A stretch of DNA of 18,088 nucleotides from Gammaproteobacteria bacterium (lineage in GTDB: Bacteria > Pseudomonadota > Gammaproteobacteria > GCA-001735895): contig JAPUFZ010000218.1 of the NCBI GenBank assembly GCA_027293245.1, positions 1-18,088 of the forward strand, written 5' to 3'. Each line of letters begins with the position of its first letter. Within the stretch, counting starts at the first letter, position 1. The position numbers and the translations under genes were made by a program. Shown here in pieces: positions 7,439-14,770 of the stretch. The notes under the pieces were generated by a model. The model saw only the letters and a list, made by a program, of their open reading frames with translations, was not told where the DNA came from and ran no database searches.

Positions 7439-8716
7439 ATGAAAGTATTAGTAGTTGGCGGTGGTGGGCGCGAACACGCACTGGCCTGGAAAGCATCTCA
7501 ATCAAGACTCGTCAGCCAGGTTTATGTTGCGCCGGGCAATGCGGGTACTGCGCAGGAAGCGAAAATCAGTAATGTCGATATTGGTGCCGAAGACATAAGC
7601 GCTCTACTCGAATTTGCGCAATCGCAGGCAATCGACCTCACCATCGTCGGACCCGAGGCACCGCTGGTAGCCGGTATCGTCGATCGGTTCCGGCAGGCCG
7701 GATTACGCATCTTCGGCCCGAGCGCGGCGGCTGCCCAACTCGAGGGATCGAAAACCTTCACCAAGGAATTTCATGCGCGCCACCAGATCCCAACGGCCAG
7801 TTATCAGAGCTTTACCGAAATCGAACCCGCGGCTGACTATGTCAAAGCCCAGGGTACTCCCATCGTCGTCAAGGCTGATGGTCTCGCAGCGGGCAAGGGT
7901 GTGATCATCGCTCAGACCGAAATACAGGCTATCAACGCGATAAATGACATGCTCGCCGGCAATGCATTTGGCGAGGCCGGCCACCGAGTCGTCATCGAAG
8001 AGTGTCTTGCCGGTGAAGAGGCCAGCTTTATCTGTATGGTCGATGGCGAACAGGTGTTGCCGATGGCCACATCGCAAGATCACAAGGCCAGGGACAACGG
8101 TGACCTGGGGCCTAACACGGGTGGCATGGGTGCCTATTCGCCGGCACCGGTGGTTAGCGCGGAGATCGAGGACCATATTATGCAGACGATTATCATGCCA
8201 ACCGTACGCGGCATGGCCACCGAGGGCACGCACTATACCGGCTTTCTTTACGCCGGGCTAATGATTGACGCGCAGGGACAGGCCAGGGTAATTGAATACA
8301 ATTGCCGCTTTGGTGACCCTGAAGCCCAGCCGATTATGATGCGCCTGCAATCAGACCTGGTGGAACTCTGCCTCCTTGCCTGTGAAGGCCGGCTGGCCGG
8401 AAAAACCGCGGTGTGGGACCCCCGTTACAGTCTCGGCGTGGTATTGGCAGCCAGCGGCTACCCCGAAACCTACGCGCGCGGAGAACTGATAACCAACATA
8501 CCGGCCGAAGACTCAAGTTCGAAGATATTTCACGCCGGTACCCGCCTGGACAGCGAAGGCAACATCACTTCAAACGGTGGACGCGTGCTTTGCGCGGTAT
8601 CGATGGGTGAGAGTGTTGCCCAGGCCCAGCTGAAAGCTTATCAAGTTGTCGCGGAAATCAACTGGCCAAATGCTTATTTCCGTACTGATATTGGTTTCAA
8701 AGCGATATCCCATTGA
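7439..8716 (+). CDS. purD: Phosphoribosylamine-glycine ligase (GAR synthetase)
   Basis: ATP-grasp enzyme joining glycine to phosphoribosylamine, the second step of purine synthesis. 425 residues, normal length. The start MKVLVVGGGGREHALAWK is canonical, so the ATG is sure; GGGGTGA (7428-7434) is in register as ribosome binding site. Other landmarks are TIVGPEAPLVAGIVD, the ATP-grasp segment IVVKADGLAAGKGVIIA (about residues 141-157), SQDHKARDNGDLGPNTGGMGAYSPAP and the metal-binding YNCRFGDPEAQ. It lies 36 bases after purH and 16 bases before the TPR gene, so the three probably form one operon. Confidence 0.98.
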   Translation: MKVLVVGGGGREHALAWKASQSRLVSQVYVAPGNAGTAQEAKISNVDIGAEDISALLEFAQSQAIDLTIVGPEAPLVAGIVDRFRQAGLRIFGPSAAAAQLEGSKTFTKEFHARHQIPTASYQSFTEIEPAADYVKAQGTPIVVKADGLAAGKGVIIAQTEIQAINAINDMLAGNAFGEAGHRVVIEECLAGEEASFICMVDGEQVLPMATSQDHKARDNGDLGPNTGGMGAYSPAPVVSAEIEDHIMQTIIMPTVRGMATEGTHYTGFLYAGLMIDAQGQARVIEYNCRFGDPEAQPIMMRLQSDLVELCLLACEGRLAGKTAVWDPRYSLGVVLAASGYPETYARGELITNIPAEDSSSKIFHAGTRLDSEGNITSNGGRVLCAVSMGESVAQAQLKAYQVVAEINWPNAYFRTDIGFKAISH

Positions 8717-8732
8717 ACAATTTGAGGCATGA

Positions 8733-9974
8733 ATGAGCCGCAAGAAACGCAGACAGCAGAAAAAGGAATCAGCTCATAGAGAAAATCCATCTCTAATTTT
8801 GAATGAGGCATTGAGACTCTACAAGTCAGGCAATTTGAAGCTGGCGCTAAGAAAATGCCAGTTGGTACTCACGGGTCATCCGCAACATCCACATGCACTT
8901 AATCTGGGCGGTTCAATTTACATGGACCTGGGACAGACGCAACAGAGCGTCAATTGCTTGCGGTCTGTGGTTAAGGTTCATCCCGATAGTTCGCAGGCTC
9001 ATTTCAATCTGGGTACGGCATTGACCGCGAATGGTGAACCGGAGGAAGCCATTTCTAGCCAACGTCGCGCACTCGAACTAAAACCAGATTACCCGCAAGC
9101 CCTGTTCAATCTGGGCAATGCTTATAGACAAACCAATGAACTGGAAACCGCCATCCTGAGTTACCGCAATGCACTGGATTTAGTCCCCGACTATCCAGGC
9201 GCGGCGACCAACCTGGCGAGTAGTCTTCTGCGGCTCGGTCGACCCCAGGATGCCCTGGATGCGAGTAACCAGGCGTTAAAGTTTTACCCCGGTGATCGCG
9301 ATGCACTGGCCTTCAAGGCCATCGCTGCCACTGAAGTCGGCGATCCGGACAGCGCCGCATCGATCCTGAGTATGGACCGGATCATCAGGAAAAAGGATTT
9401 TGACGCACCCGCCGGGTTCGCGGACCTGGCAGAGTTTAATAAAGCACTGGTAAAGCACGTATTGTCGCATCCAACGCTGACCCGCGAGCCAGCCAATGTG
9501 GCGACCCGTCACGGTCAACAGACGGAGAACCTGGCACTCGAGCCGAGGGGGCCTATCGCGCAATTGCAAGAGATGATTATTGCAGCCTACGACGAGTATA
9601 TGAGTTCTGTATCCAAAGATGTCGATCACCCTTATATCCGGCAGATTCCTGATCTCGGCAAAATCGATATCTGGGGTACGGTGCTTGATCGCACGGGACA
9701 CCAGACTGCGCACATGCATCGCAATGCCTGGATCAGCGGGGTTTACTATGCCCAGTTGCCCGATGTCATGCATAGCGTCAATGAATCCCGCTCAGGCTGG
9801 ATAGAATTCGGACGTCCACCCGACGAATTCCGCTGCGCTGTCGAGCATCGGGTTCGCATGTTCGAGCCCCGGGAAGGCCGAATGTTCATGTTTCCGTCAT
9901 TCGAATTTCACCGCACCATTCCATTTGAAAGTTCACAGCAGAGAATCAGTATCGCCTTTGATCTTTTGGCGTAG
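8733..9974 (+). CDS. TPR protein with C-terminal putative 2OG-Fe(II) oxygenase domain
   Basis: 413 residues. After a very basic N-terminus (SRKKRRQQKK), about five tetratricopeptide repeats span residues 20-190; the clearest are HFNLGTALTANGEPEEAI and ALFNLGNAYRQTNELETAI. The C-terminal half resembles the TIGR02466-type putative 2-oxoglutarate/Fe(II) oxygenases: TAHMHRNAWISGVYYAQLP (326-343) corresponds to the family's histidine-rich HxH...SGVYY motif, and FEFHRTIPF (390-398) plus RISIAFD (404-410) give the distal histidine (His393) and the arginine expected to hold 2-oxoglutarate. Metal-ligand assignment is inference. No signal peptide, so cytoplasmic; the substrate is unknown. GAGG (8724-8727) lies 5 bases before ATG. 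It is 16 bases after purD, where Pseudomonas has retS instead. Activity as an oxygenase is not proven for this family. Confidence 0.85.
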   Translation: MSRKKRRQQKKESAHRENPSLILNEALRLYKSGNLKLALRKCQLVLTGHPQHPHALNLGGSIYMDLGQTQQSVNCLRSVVKVHPDSSQAHFNLGTALTANGEPEEAISSQRRALELKPDYPQALFNLGNAYRQTNELETAILSYRNALDLVPDYPGAATNLASSLLRLGRPQDALDASNQALKFYPGDRDALAFKAIAATEVGDPDSAASILSMDRIIRKKDFDAPAGFADLAEFNKALVKHVLSHPTLTREPANVATRHGQQTENLALEPRGPIAQLQEMIIAAYDEYMSSVSKDVDHPYIRQIPDLGKIDIWGTVLDRTGHQTAHMHRNAWISGVYYAQLPDVMHSVNESRSGWIEFGRPPDEFRCAVEHRVRMFEPREGRMFMFPSFEFHRTIPFESSQQRISIAFDLLA

Positions 9975-10181
9975 TGGGATTTCAGGCTTATCTATATCTG
10001 CCTAACGATTAGTGGTAATAGCCGACCGCGTCTAGTCTTCCTGAAACTACTTTAATTTGACGCTTGTTAAAAAAATATTACCGCTGTAATTCAAAATTAT
10101 GCTGAAGTACTTTGTGCGCATAGTCAGCTAGATCATTGAGTTTAAATGTAAAACTTAATATCTTTGCACAAGGGCTCAACT

Positions 10182-10193
10182 ACTATATATAGT
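10182..10193. repeat. 12-bp AT-rich palindrome ACTATATATAGT in a 313-base gap
   Basis: A perfect palindrome, followed by GG and AATTTTT. With the flanking C-T and G-G the stem could extend by a wobble and a C-G pair, giving a weak terminator for the purHD operon. Read differently, TTGCAC (10164-10169) with an 18-base spacer to TATAGT (10188-10193) makes a promoter. Apart from this and the promoter at 10222-10249, I see nothing in 9975-10287. Confidence 0.3.
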
Positions 10194-10221
10194 GGAATTT
10201 TTCACTTTCCATCACAATATG

Positions 10222-10249
10222 TTGTGCTTTGACCGATTAAGGCTATACT
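10222..10249 (+). promoter_or_regulatory. Candidate promoter for the small zinc-ribbon gene
   Basis: TTGTGC (10222-10227), 16-base spacer, TATACT (10244-10249) in the setting GGCTATACTACGGGC, which resembles the -10 regions before dusB and purH. Transcription would begin near 10256, which favours the ATG at 10288 over earlier starts of that frame. Confidence 0.35.
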
Positions 10250-10287
10250 ACGGGCAAATAAAATTACTCACCAATGCGAGCGATGTT

Positions 10288-10485
10288 ATGAAATGCCCGA
10301 ATTGCAATTCCCCGATGTTCGTTACCGATGAGAACGCGACTGACAGGAGTCTGGTCAAGTTCTTTCGCTGCACTGTTTGCGTCGGCGAACATGTTTCATC
10401 GGAACCCGTGTACGAGAACAATCAATCACCGGTCGATTTTTTCGGTTCAACCGAGGGGTTGAATAGACAGTATCAAATGATTTAG
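10288..10485 (+). CDS. Small zinc-ribbon protein of unknown function
   Basis: 65 residues beginning MKCPNCNSPMFVTDE, with CPNC (Cys3/Cys6) and CTVC (Cys31/Cys34), a four-cysteine zinc-ribbon layout. The C-terminal half is polar and ends in an acidic and aromatic tail (VDFFGSTEGLNRQYQMI). I do not recognise the family. The open frame extends upstream to a GTG at 10192 (97 residues) and an ATG at 10219, but the added residues show no domain and would start before the promoter proposed at 10222-10249. Ribosome binding site is weak. No membrane segment or signal peptide. It stands alone between the purHD operon and the 43-aa membrane protein gene. Confidence 0.6.
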   Translation: MKCPNCNSPMFVTDENATDRSLVKFFRCTVCVGEHVSSEPVYENNQSPVDFFGSTEGLNRQYQMI

Positions 10486-10519
10486 CCGGAGTCTTAATCA
10501 TTCGGTGAACTTTGGGCTA

Positions 10520-10546
10520 TAGCTCAGGTCTTATAATTCAGAGCTA
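10520..10546 (+). promoter_or_regulatory. -10 element within an inverted repeat, before the 43-aa gene
   Basis: TAGCTC (10520-10525) and GAGCTA (10541-10546) are perfect inverted arms around TATAAT (10532-10537). Transcription would start near 10544, leaving a leader of about 36 bases. The arms could be an operator half-site pair. No good -35 is seen. The leader also has a small stem CCGA/TCGG (10558-10561 and 10566-10569) touching the ribosome binding site. Confidence 0.35.
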
Positions 10547-10579
10547 GCAGCATTGAGCCGAGCACTCGGGAGGATCAGT

Positions 10580-10711
10580 ATGCAGGGACTTGATTATCGG
10601 GATCAGCGCAAATTTAGCAGCATCACCTGGTCAAAACTGATGCAGAGAATGATCTATCTGCCAGGCGCGGTAGTCATTCTTTATGGAATATGGCTATCAC
10701 TAACCGCATGA
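10580..10711 (+). CDS. 43-aa single-pass membrane protein beside phoQ
   Basis: A short open frame with a strong ribosome binding site: GGGAGGA (10568-10574) and a 5-base spacer to ATG. The first 23 residues are polar and basic (MQGLDYRDQRKFSS..., then ITWSKLMQR). Residues 24-43 (MIYLPGAVVILYGIWLSLTA) form one hydrophobic helix that ends the protein. The positive-inside rule predicts the N-terminus in the cytoplasm. It contains no cysteine. It matches no family I know. It converges on phoQ, with only 7 bases between the two stop codons and no visible terminator, so its transcript would run antisense into phoQ. Small membrane proteins such as MgrB do act on PhoQ in enterobacteria, but this one does not resemble MgrB and a link is speculation. 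Confidence 0.6.
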   Translation: MQGLDYRDQRKFSSITWSKLMQRMIYLPGAVVILYGIWLSLTA

Positions 10712-10718
10712 ATCGTTA

Positions 10719-12065
10719 TCAGGCGGTCTGAAACGCGAGGGTTGCGCTCAACCCACCCAATGCCGATCGATCAAAAGTCATCTCGATGCTGTAGGATTTG
10801 ACGATATCGGCTACCACCGCCAGCCCAATACCCTGCCCTTCGCTGGTTTGGTCCAGGCGTGCTCCACGATTCAATATCTGCTCTACTTCAATTTGCAAAA
10901 GGCCCGGCCCATCATCTTCAATGGTCAATTGCATCTTGCCGTTATTAACCGAATGTGATCCTATCAAAACATGACCCTGGCAATATTTAAACGCGTTATC
11001 TAACAGATTACCGATCACCTCCAGACAGTCACTTTGATCCATTCTAATCAGAATTACAGGGGCTAACCGGAATTCGACCCGCACCGATTTTTCAACGTAA
11101 ACCTTGTCCAGTGCCGAGACTATCTTGGTTATGATCTGCACCAGATCAATCGGTTTATTTATTTGTATGCCGGCAACATTGCTCGCCCTTTGTAATTGAT
11201 AGGAGACGATTTGGTTCATCCTGTCGACCTGTTCGCCGAGGGTCTCTAGCTCGATACTGCCCTTTTTTTCGGCGTCGGCCAGTCCACTCAGGATTGCGAG
11301 CGGGGTTTTCAAGCTGTGCGCCAGATCATCCAGCGCGTTCCGGTAACGCTGCTGCTGATATTGCTCACGTTCAAGCAAAATATTCAGGTTTTCGGTAAGC
11401 GGGGCTATTTCCAGCGGATAACTGCGCTCAAATCCTGTCTGTTTCCGGTCCTCTATTGCCTTGATTTCGAGGCCGACTTTTTTCAGTGGCCGCAGGCTCC
11501 ACATCATGACCAGGTACATCACCCCCAGTAGTAGCGTCGTAGTAACGATCAGCCAGGCCCATAAAATTCTTCGGAATCGATCCAGTTGGCCGAAATAGTC
11601 GGTCGCATCCTGCCAGATAACGACATCATAGCGCTGTAATTTATCATTTACATTTGGCCATTGAATCGCAAAGGCCAATCTGAAATAAGGTTTTGGACCA
11701 AATTCCAGTATTTTGAACTGCCAGTCACCGGGTTCCATTTTCTCGATATCAGGAAACCGGATACTGGTCGAACGAGAATGCCAGATTTCGTCTCCTGCGC
11801 CGTTGTAGAGCATGGCGTAAAGGCCTGAATCTCTGATCATTAAGCTATTTTCGAACAGGCGATCAGCCGATATGGTAATACTCAAGCCTGTCCGGTTTCG
11901 GTCAACGGCGGCCAGGAGGCTATAGATTAATACCTGCAACCGATCTTCTTCTGCCGCCAATGCGCGCTTGACCACAGCTCTTTCCAGTGCTATTGCAGTC
12001 AGTATCATGAAGATGATCAAGACGACCATTGAGACTAATGTCAGTCGGGATTTTATCGATTTCAT
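10719..12065 (-). CDS. phoQ: PhoQ-like sensor histidine kinase
   Basis: Inner-membrane sensor kinase of 448 residues from ATG 12065. Two membrane helices (about 9-27 and 167-189) frame a periplasmic domain of about 135 residues, followed by a HAMP-like linker. The kinase core is close to E. coli PhoQ: RYRNALDDLAHSLKTPLAIL (241-260) with phospho-acceptor His250, the N-box NLLDNAFKYC (353-362), EDDGPG (383-388) and EGQGIGLAV (409-417). The open frame reaches to 12137, but that would overlap the regulator gene by 59 bases and place an unlikely polar segment before the first helix; from 12065 the gap to phoP is 13 bases. The periplasmic domain lacks the dense acidic patch with which enterobacterial PhoQ senses magnesium, so the signal may differ. 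Confidence 0.88.
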   Translation of the reverse strand: MKSIKSRLTLVSMVVLIIFMILTAIALERAVVKRALAAEEDRLQVLIYSLLAAVDRNRTGLSITISADRLFENSLMIRDSGLYAMLYNGAGDEIWHSRSTSIRFPDIEKMEPGDWQFKILEFGPKPYFRLAFAIQWPNVNDKLQRYDVVIWQDATDYFGQLDRFRRILWAWLIVTTTLLLGVMYLVMMWSLRPLKKVGLEIKAIEDRKQTGFERSYPLEIAPLTENLNILLEREQYQQQRYRNALDDLAHSLKTPLAILSGLADAEKKGSIELETLGEQVDRMNQIVSYQLQRASNVAGIQINKPIDLVQIITKIVSALDKVYVEKSVRVEFRLAPVILIRMDQSDCLEVIGNLLDNAFKYCQGHVLIGSHSVNNGKMQLTIEDDGPGLLQIEVEQILNRGARLDQTSEGQGIGLAVVADIVKSYSIEMTFDRSALGGLSATLAFQTA

Positions 12066-12078
12066 CGATACCAGGGGT

Positions 12079-12765
12079 TCAGGGTTGCTCAATTCGTGCG
12101 AGGGTAAAACGGTAGCCTCTTCCGCGCAGGGTTTCAATCGGTTGCAGGGTTTCTTCCGGGTCGAGCTTTTGCCGCAATCGCCGGATAAAGACTTCGATTA
12201 CGTTACTGTCGTTGTCGGCTTCGTCATCGTAAAGGTGTTCGGTCAGCATGGTCTTTGAAATCACCTCGCCGGCATGGAGCATCAGGTATTCCAGCACCTT
12301 GTATTCGAAGGCGGTCAAATCCAGTTCCCGATCATCCACATAGGTTCTTTGCGTTGCCGTATCCAGACTCACCGGTGAACAGACAATACGAGAATCGCAC
12401 CAGCCCGAGGCGCGGCGAATCAAAACCCGAATACGGGCCATCATTTCCTCATGGTGAAACGGCTTTACCAGGTAGTCATCGGCGCCTGCATCAAGCCCTT
12501 CTACCTTATCCTGCCATCGACCACGCGCCGTCAGAATCAGAATCGGAATGCTGTTTCCCTGTTTGCGTATCGCAGCTATCACTTCTAGCCCGGACAGTTT
12601 TGGCAGACCCAGGTCTATAATCGCGACATCACAGGGATACTCTTCCAGTAAATATAATCCCTCGCCGCCATTGTCGGCACTATCAACCGCAAAACCCTCC
12701 CGCTTCAGACGGTCGACGATTTGTTTTTGTATATCGAGGTCATCTTCAATGACTATTGCGCGCAT
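12079..12765 (-). CDS. phoP: PhoP-like response regulator (OmpR family)
   Basis: 228 residues. The receiver domain has the acidic pocket EDD (7-9), phospho-acceptor Asp51 in IIDLGLP, Thr79 and Lys101 (LVKPF). The segment LTARGRWQDKVEGLDAGADD (78-97) is close to E. coli PhoP (LTARESWQDKVEVLSAGADD). The C-terminal winged helix has the recognition region SNVIEVFIRRLRQKL and RGRGYRF. It is first in the operon, followed by phoQ after 13 bases, the order found in enterobacteria. It should receive phosphate from the adjacent kinase and control transcription, probably also its own. Other OmpR-family pairs are possible, but the match to PhoP in both genes makes this the best name. Confidence 0.88.
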   Translation of the reverse strand: MRAIVIEDDLDIQKQIVDRLKREGFAVDSADNGGEGLYLLEEYPCDVAIIDLGLPKLSGLEVIAAIRKQGNSIPILILTARGRWQDKVEGLDAGADDYLVKPFHHEEMMARIRVLIRRASGWCDSRIVCSPVSLDTATQRTYVDDRELDLTAFEYKVLEYLMLHAGEVISKTMLTEHLYDDEADNDSNVIEVFIRRLRQKLDPEETLQPIETLRGRGYRFTLARIEQP

Positions 12766-12792
12766 TTGAATATTCGCCTGATGATGTTTTAG

Positions 12793-12821
12793 ATTAAATT
12801 AATTCACGGCTACAAAGTGAA
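12793..12821 (-). promoter_or_regulatory. Candidate phoPQ promoter
   Basis: On the minus strand, TTCACT (12816-12821) and TTTAAT (12793-12798) are 17 bases apart, 4/6 and 5/6 matches to sigma-70. A 10-bp palindrome AATTCGAATT (12826-12835) lies just upstream and could bind a regulator. I found no clear pair of PhoP-box repeats. In the rest of the divergent 290-base gap (12766-13055) no firm promoter for yadG is visible. Confidence 0.45.
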
Positions 12822-13055
12822 CGTAAATTCGAATTCGTTTTCCCGGATGGCATGTCATTTCTATCCCCAGCAGTGGCCTGATGACTGCTAATATAGGCAA
12901 CCAATACTGAATCGCAGCTTAACGCGCCTGCAGTTCGATAAGCTTGTGAAAAAGTTACACTCCTGTTTAGCTTAGCATTTTAGCAGCGACTTGATTTTTA
13001 ATTACGAATCCCTAAGCTTGTCGGCTGATTATCTAAAGGTCCTAATCGCGCCTCA

Positions 13056-13982
13056 ATGTACGCTCTGGAAATTAATAATTTACACAAGACTTATGCCGGT
13101 GGCCTGCAGGCACTGAAGGGCATTGATCTTAACGTGGAACAAGGTGATTTTTTTGCCCTGCTCGGCCCCAACGGCGCGGGTAAATCGACCTGTATCGGAA
13201 TCATTTCTTCGCTGGTCAATAAAACCAGCGGCACGGTCAAGGTATTTGGCCATTCTATCGACAGCGAATTGATCCAGGCCAAATCGTTACTGGGTTCAGT
13301 ACCACAGGAATTTAATTTCAATACCTATGAACCGATCAACGAGATTGTTACCAATCAGGCTGGTTTTTATGGGATTCCAGCAAAAATAGCCCGTAAACGC
13401 ACCGAGCATTACCTGAAGCAACTGGGTTTATGGTCCCATCGCAAGGCACAGGCGCGAGCCCTTTCTGGCGGCATGAAGCGCCGTTTGATGATCGCCAGGG
13501 CCTTGATACATAAACCGCGTCTGCTGATCCTGGACGAACCGACAGCGGGAGTTGATATCGAGCTACGCCGCTCGATGTGGCAGTTCATGGATGAGATCAA
13601 CTCCCAGGGTACGACTATCATTCTGACCACGCATTACCTCGAAGAAGCTGAAACAATGTGCCGAAATGTCGCCATTATAGACGAGGGCCTGATCATCAAA
13701 AATACCAGTATGAAATCCCTGCTCAAGAGCCTGAACAGTGAAATATTTGTGCTCTATATGAAAGATATTATCACCGAGGCGCCCGGGCTCAAGGGGTTTG
13801 GCAAGGTTGAAATGATTGACGAACATACAATCGAGGTTGAGGTACCCAAGTCGCTTTCGATAAACGATTTAATTCAGCAACTGGATACAAAAAAACTTAA
13901 TGTCAACCGGATGCGAAACAAAACCAATCGACTGGAAGAGTTATTTATCGCGTTGACAGCAAAACCAGAGAAACCCCAGTGA
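13056..13982 (+). CDS. yadG: ABC transporter ATP-binding protein, YadG type
   Basis: 308 residues, the same length as E. coli YadG and very similar throughout. Walker A GPNGAGKST (37-45), Q-loop VPQEFNFN (82-89), signature LSGGMKRRLMIARAL (136-150), Walker B LLILDEPTAGVD (156-167) and the H-loop His193 in TTHYLEEAE. The C-terminal end NRMRNKTNRLEELFIAL is typical of YadG. It powers the YadH permease, forming an exporter of the ABC-2 class whose substrate is unknown. No ribosome binding site is seen near the ATG. The stop overlaps the start of yadH. Confidence 0.95.
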   Translation: MYALEINNLHKTYAGGLQALKGIDLNVEQGDFFALLGPNGAGKSTCIGIISSLVNKTSGTVKVFGHSIDSELIQAKSLLGSVPQEFNFNTYEPINEIVTNQAGFYGIPAKIARKRTEHYLKQLGLWSHRKAQARALSGGMKRRLMIARALIHKPRLLILDEPTAGVDIELRRSMWQFMDEINSQGTTIILTTHYLEEAETMCRNVAIIDEGLIIKNTSMKSLLKSLNSEIFVLYMKDIITEAPGLKGFGKVEMIDEHTIEVEVPKSLSINDLIQQLDTKKLNVNRMRNKTNRLEELFIALTAKPEKPQ

Positions 13983-14752
13983 AACCGACTCGATACTGGG
14001 TAGCATATCAAACCATAGCGCGCAGGGAAATTCTACGCTTCGGCCGAATCTGGATGCAAACCTTTATTCCACCGATCGTCATGGTTGGATTGTATTTTAT
14101 TATATTCGGCAACCTGATCGGAGCAAGAATAGGCACAATGGATGGCATGAATTATGTCGATTTCATCATGCCCGGCCTGGTAATGATGTCGATCATTACC
14201 AATTCCTATTCGAATGTCGTGTCGTCGTTTTTCGGGGCGAAACATTCTCACTACATCGAAGAAATGCTGATTGCGCCAATTCCGAATATAGTGATTTTGC
14301 TCGGTTTCGTGTCCGGTGGTGTGGCCCGGGGTTTGTGTGTCGGCGCTGCGGTCACCCTGGTCTCTTTATTTTTCACCGATTTTTATATTTATAACCCGCT
14401 GATCGTGTTTATCGTCGCTTTTATGACAGCATTTCTGTTTTCTCTTGCCGGTTTGATCAACGCGGTATTTGCCACTAATTACGACCATATTGCGATCATT
14501 CCAAGCTTTGTATTAACCCCACTGACCTATCTCGGAGGCATATTTTATTCGATCAAACTGCTACCCGAGTTCTGGCAACAACTGTCTCTGGCCAACCCGA
14601 TACTCTACATGGTCAACAGTTTCCGACACGGCTTCAGGGGTACTAGCGATATCGAATTGACTACTGCCCTCGGCGTCATTCTAATCTTTATCATTTTGCT
14701 TTTTATTATCTGTATGACGCTCCTCGAACGCGGAACCGGAATTAAACACTAA
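13979..14752 (+). CDS. yadH: ABC-2 type permease, YadH type
   Basis: Inner-membrane permease of 257 residues (256 in E. coli YadH) with about six membrane helices. Landmarks shared with YadH are GLYFIIFGNLIGARIG (57-72), SSFFGAKHSHYIEEMLIAPIP, FSLAGLINAVFA and the conserved SFVLTPLTYLGGIFYS. It starts with GTG at 13979, overlapping the yadG stop in a GTGA arrangement, so translation is coupled. The product partners with YadG. tatD follows 18 bases later and may share the transcript. Confidence 0.94.
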   Translation: MKPTRYWVAYQTIARREILRFGRIWMQTFIPPIVMVGLYFIIFGNLIGARIGTMDGMNYVDFIMPGLVMMSIITNSYSNVVSSFFGAKHSHYIEEMLIAPIPNIVILLGFVSGGVARGLCVGAAVTLVSLFFTDFYIYNPLIVFIVAFMTAFLFSLAGLINAVFATNYDHIAIIPSFVLTPLTYLGGIFYSIKLLPEFWQQLSLANPILYMVNSFRHGFRGTSDIELTTALGVILIFIILLFIICMTLLERGTGIKH

Positions 14753-14769
14753 GGAACCTCTGGTCAATT
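14750..14769 (+). repeat. Short dispersed repeat, copy 2
   Basis: TAAGGAACCTCTGGTCAATT, 18/20 identical to positions 2413-2432. It begins at the yadH stop codon and ends one base before the tatD ATG, so it fills the whole gap between the two genes. Its AAGGA lies too far from the ATG (15 bases) to be a good ribosome binding site. Confidence 0.45.
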
Positions 14770-14770
14770 C

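Noticed and set aside
7703..8233. A 176-codon frame on the minus strand inside purD
   Set aside because: Shadow of purD, which has full-length family motifs in the other strand; the antisense translation shows no domain.
10068..10075. A-run read as a minus-strand terminator T-tract
   Set aside because: No GC-rich stem precedes it on the minus strand and no minus-strand gene ends there.
10192..10287. GTG-started N-terminal extension of the zinc-ribbon protein
   Set aside because: The extra 32 residues have no domain and would begin upstream of the likely promoter; MKCPNC is a typical zinc-ribbon start.
12066..12137. Longer phoQ start at 12137
   Set aside because: It would overlap phoP by 59 bases, and the extra 24 residues are polar and unlike the N-terminus of sensor kinases. 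ATG 12065 directly precedes the first membrane helix.
12964..12980. TGTTTA-N5 half of a PhoP box upstream of yadG
   Set aside because: The second half (GCATTT) does not match the repeat, so it is not a credible PhoP site.
12939..13021. Direct repeat TAAGCTTGT at 12939-12947 and 13013-13021 upstream of yadG
   Set aside because: Only 9 bases, containing a HindIII-like palindrome; compatible with chance and with no promoter to anchor a regulatory reading.
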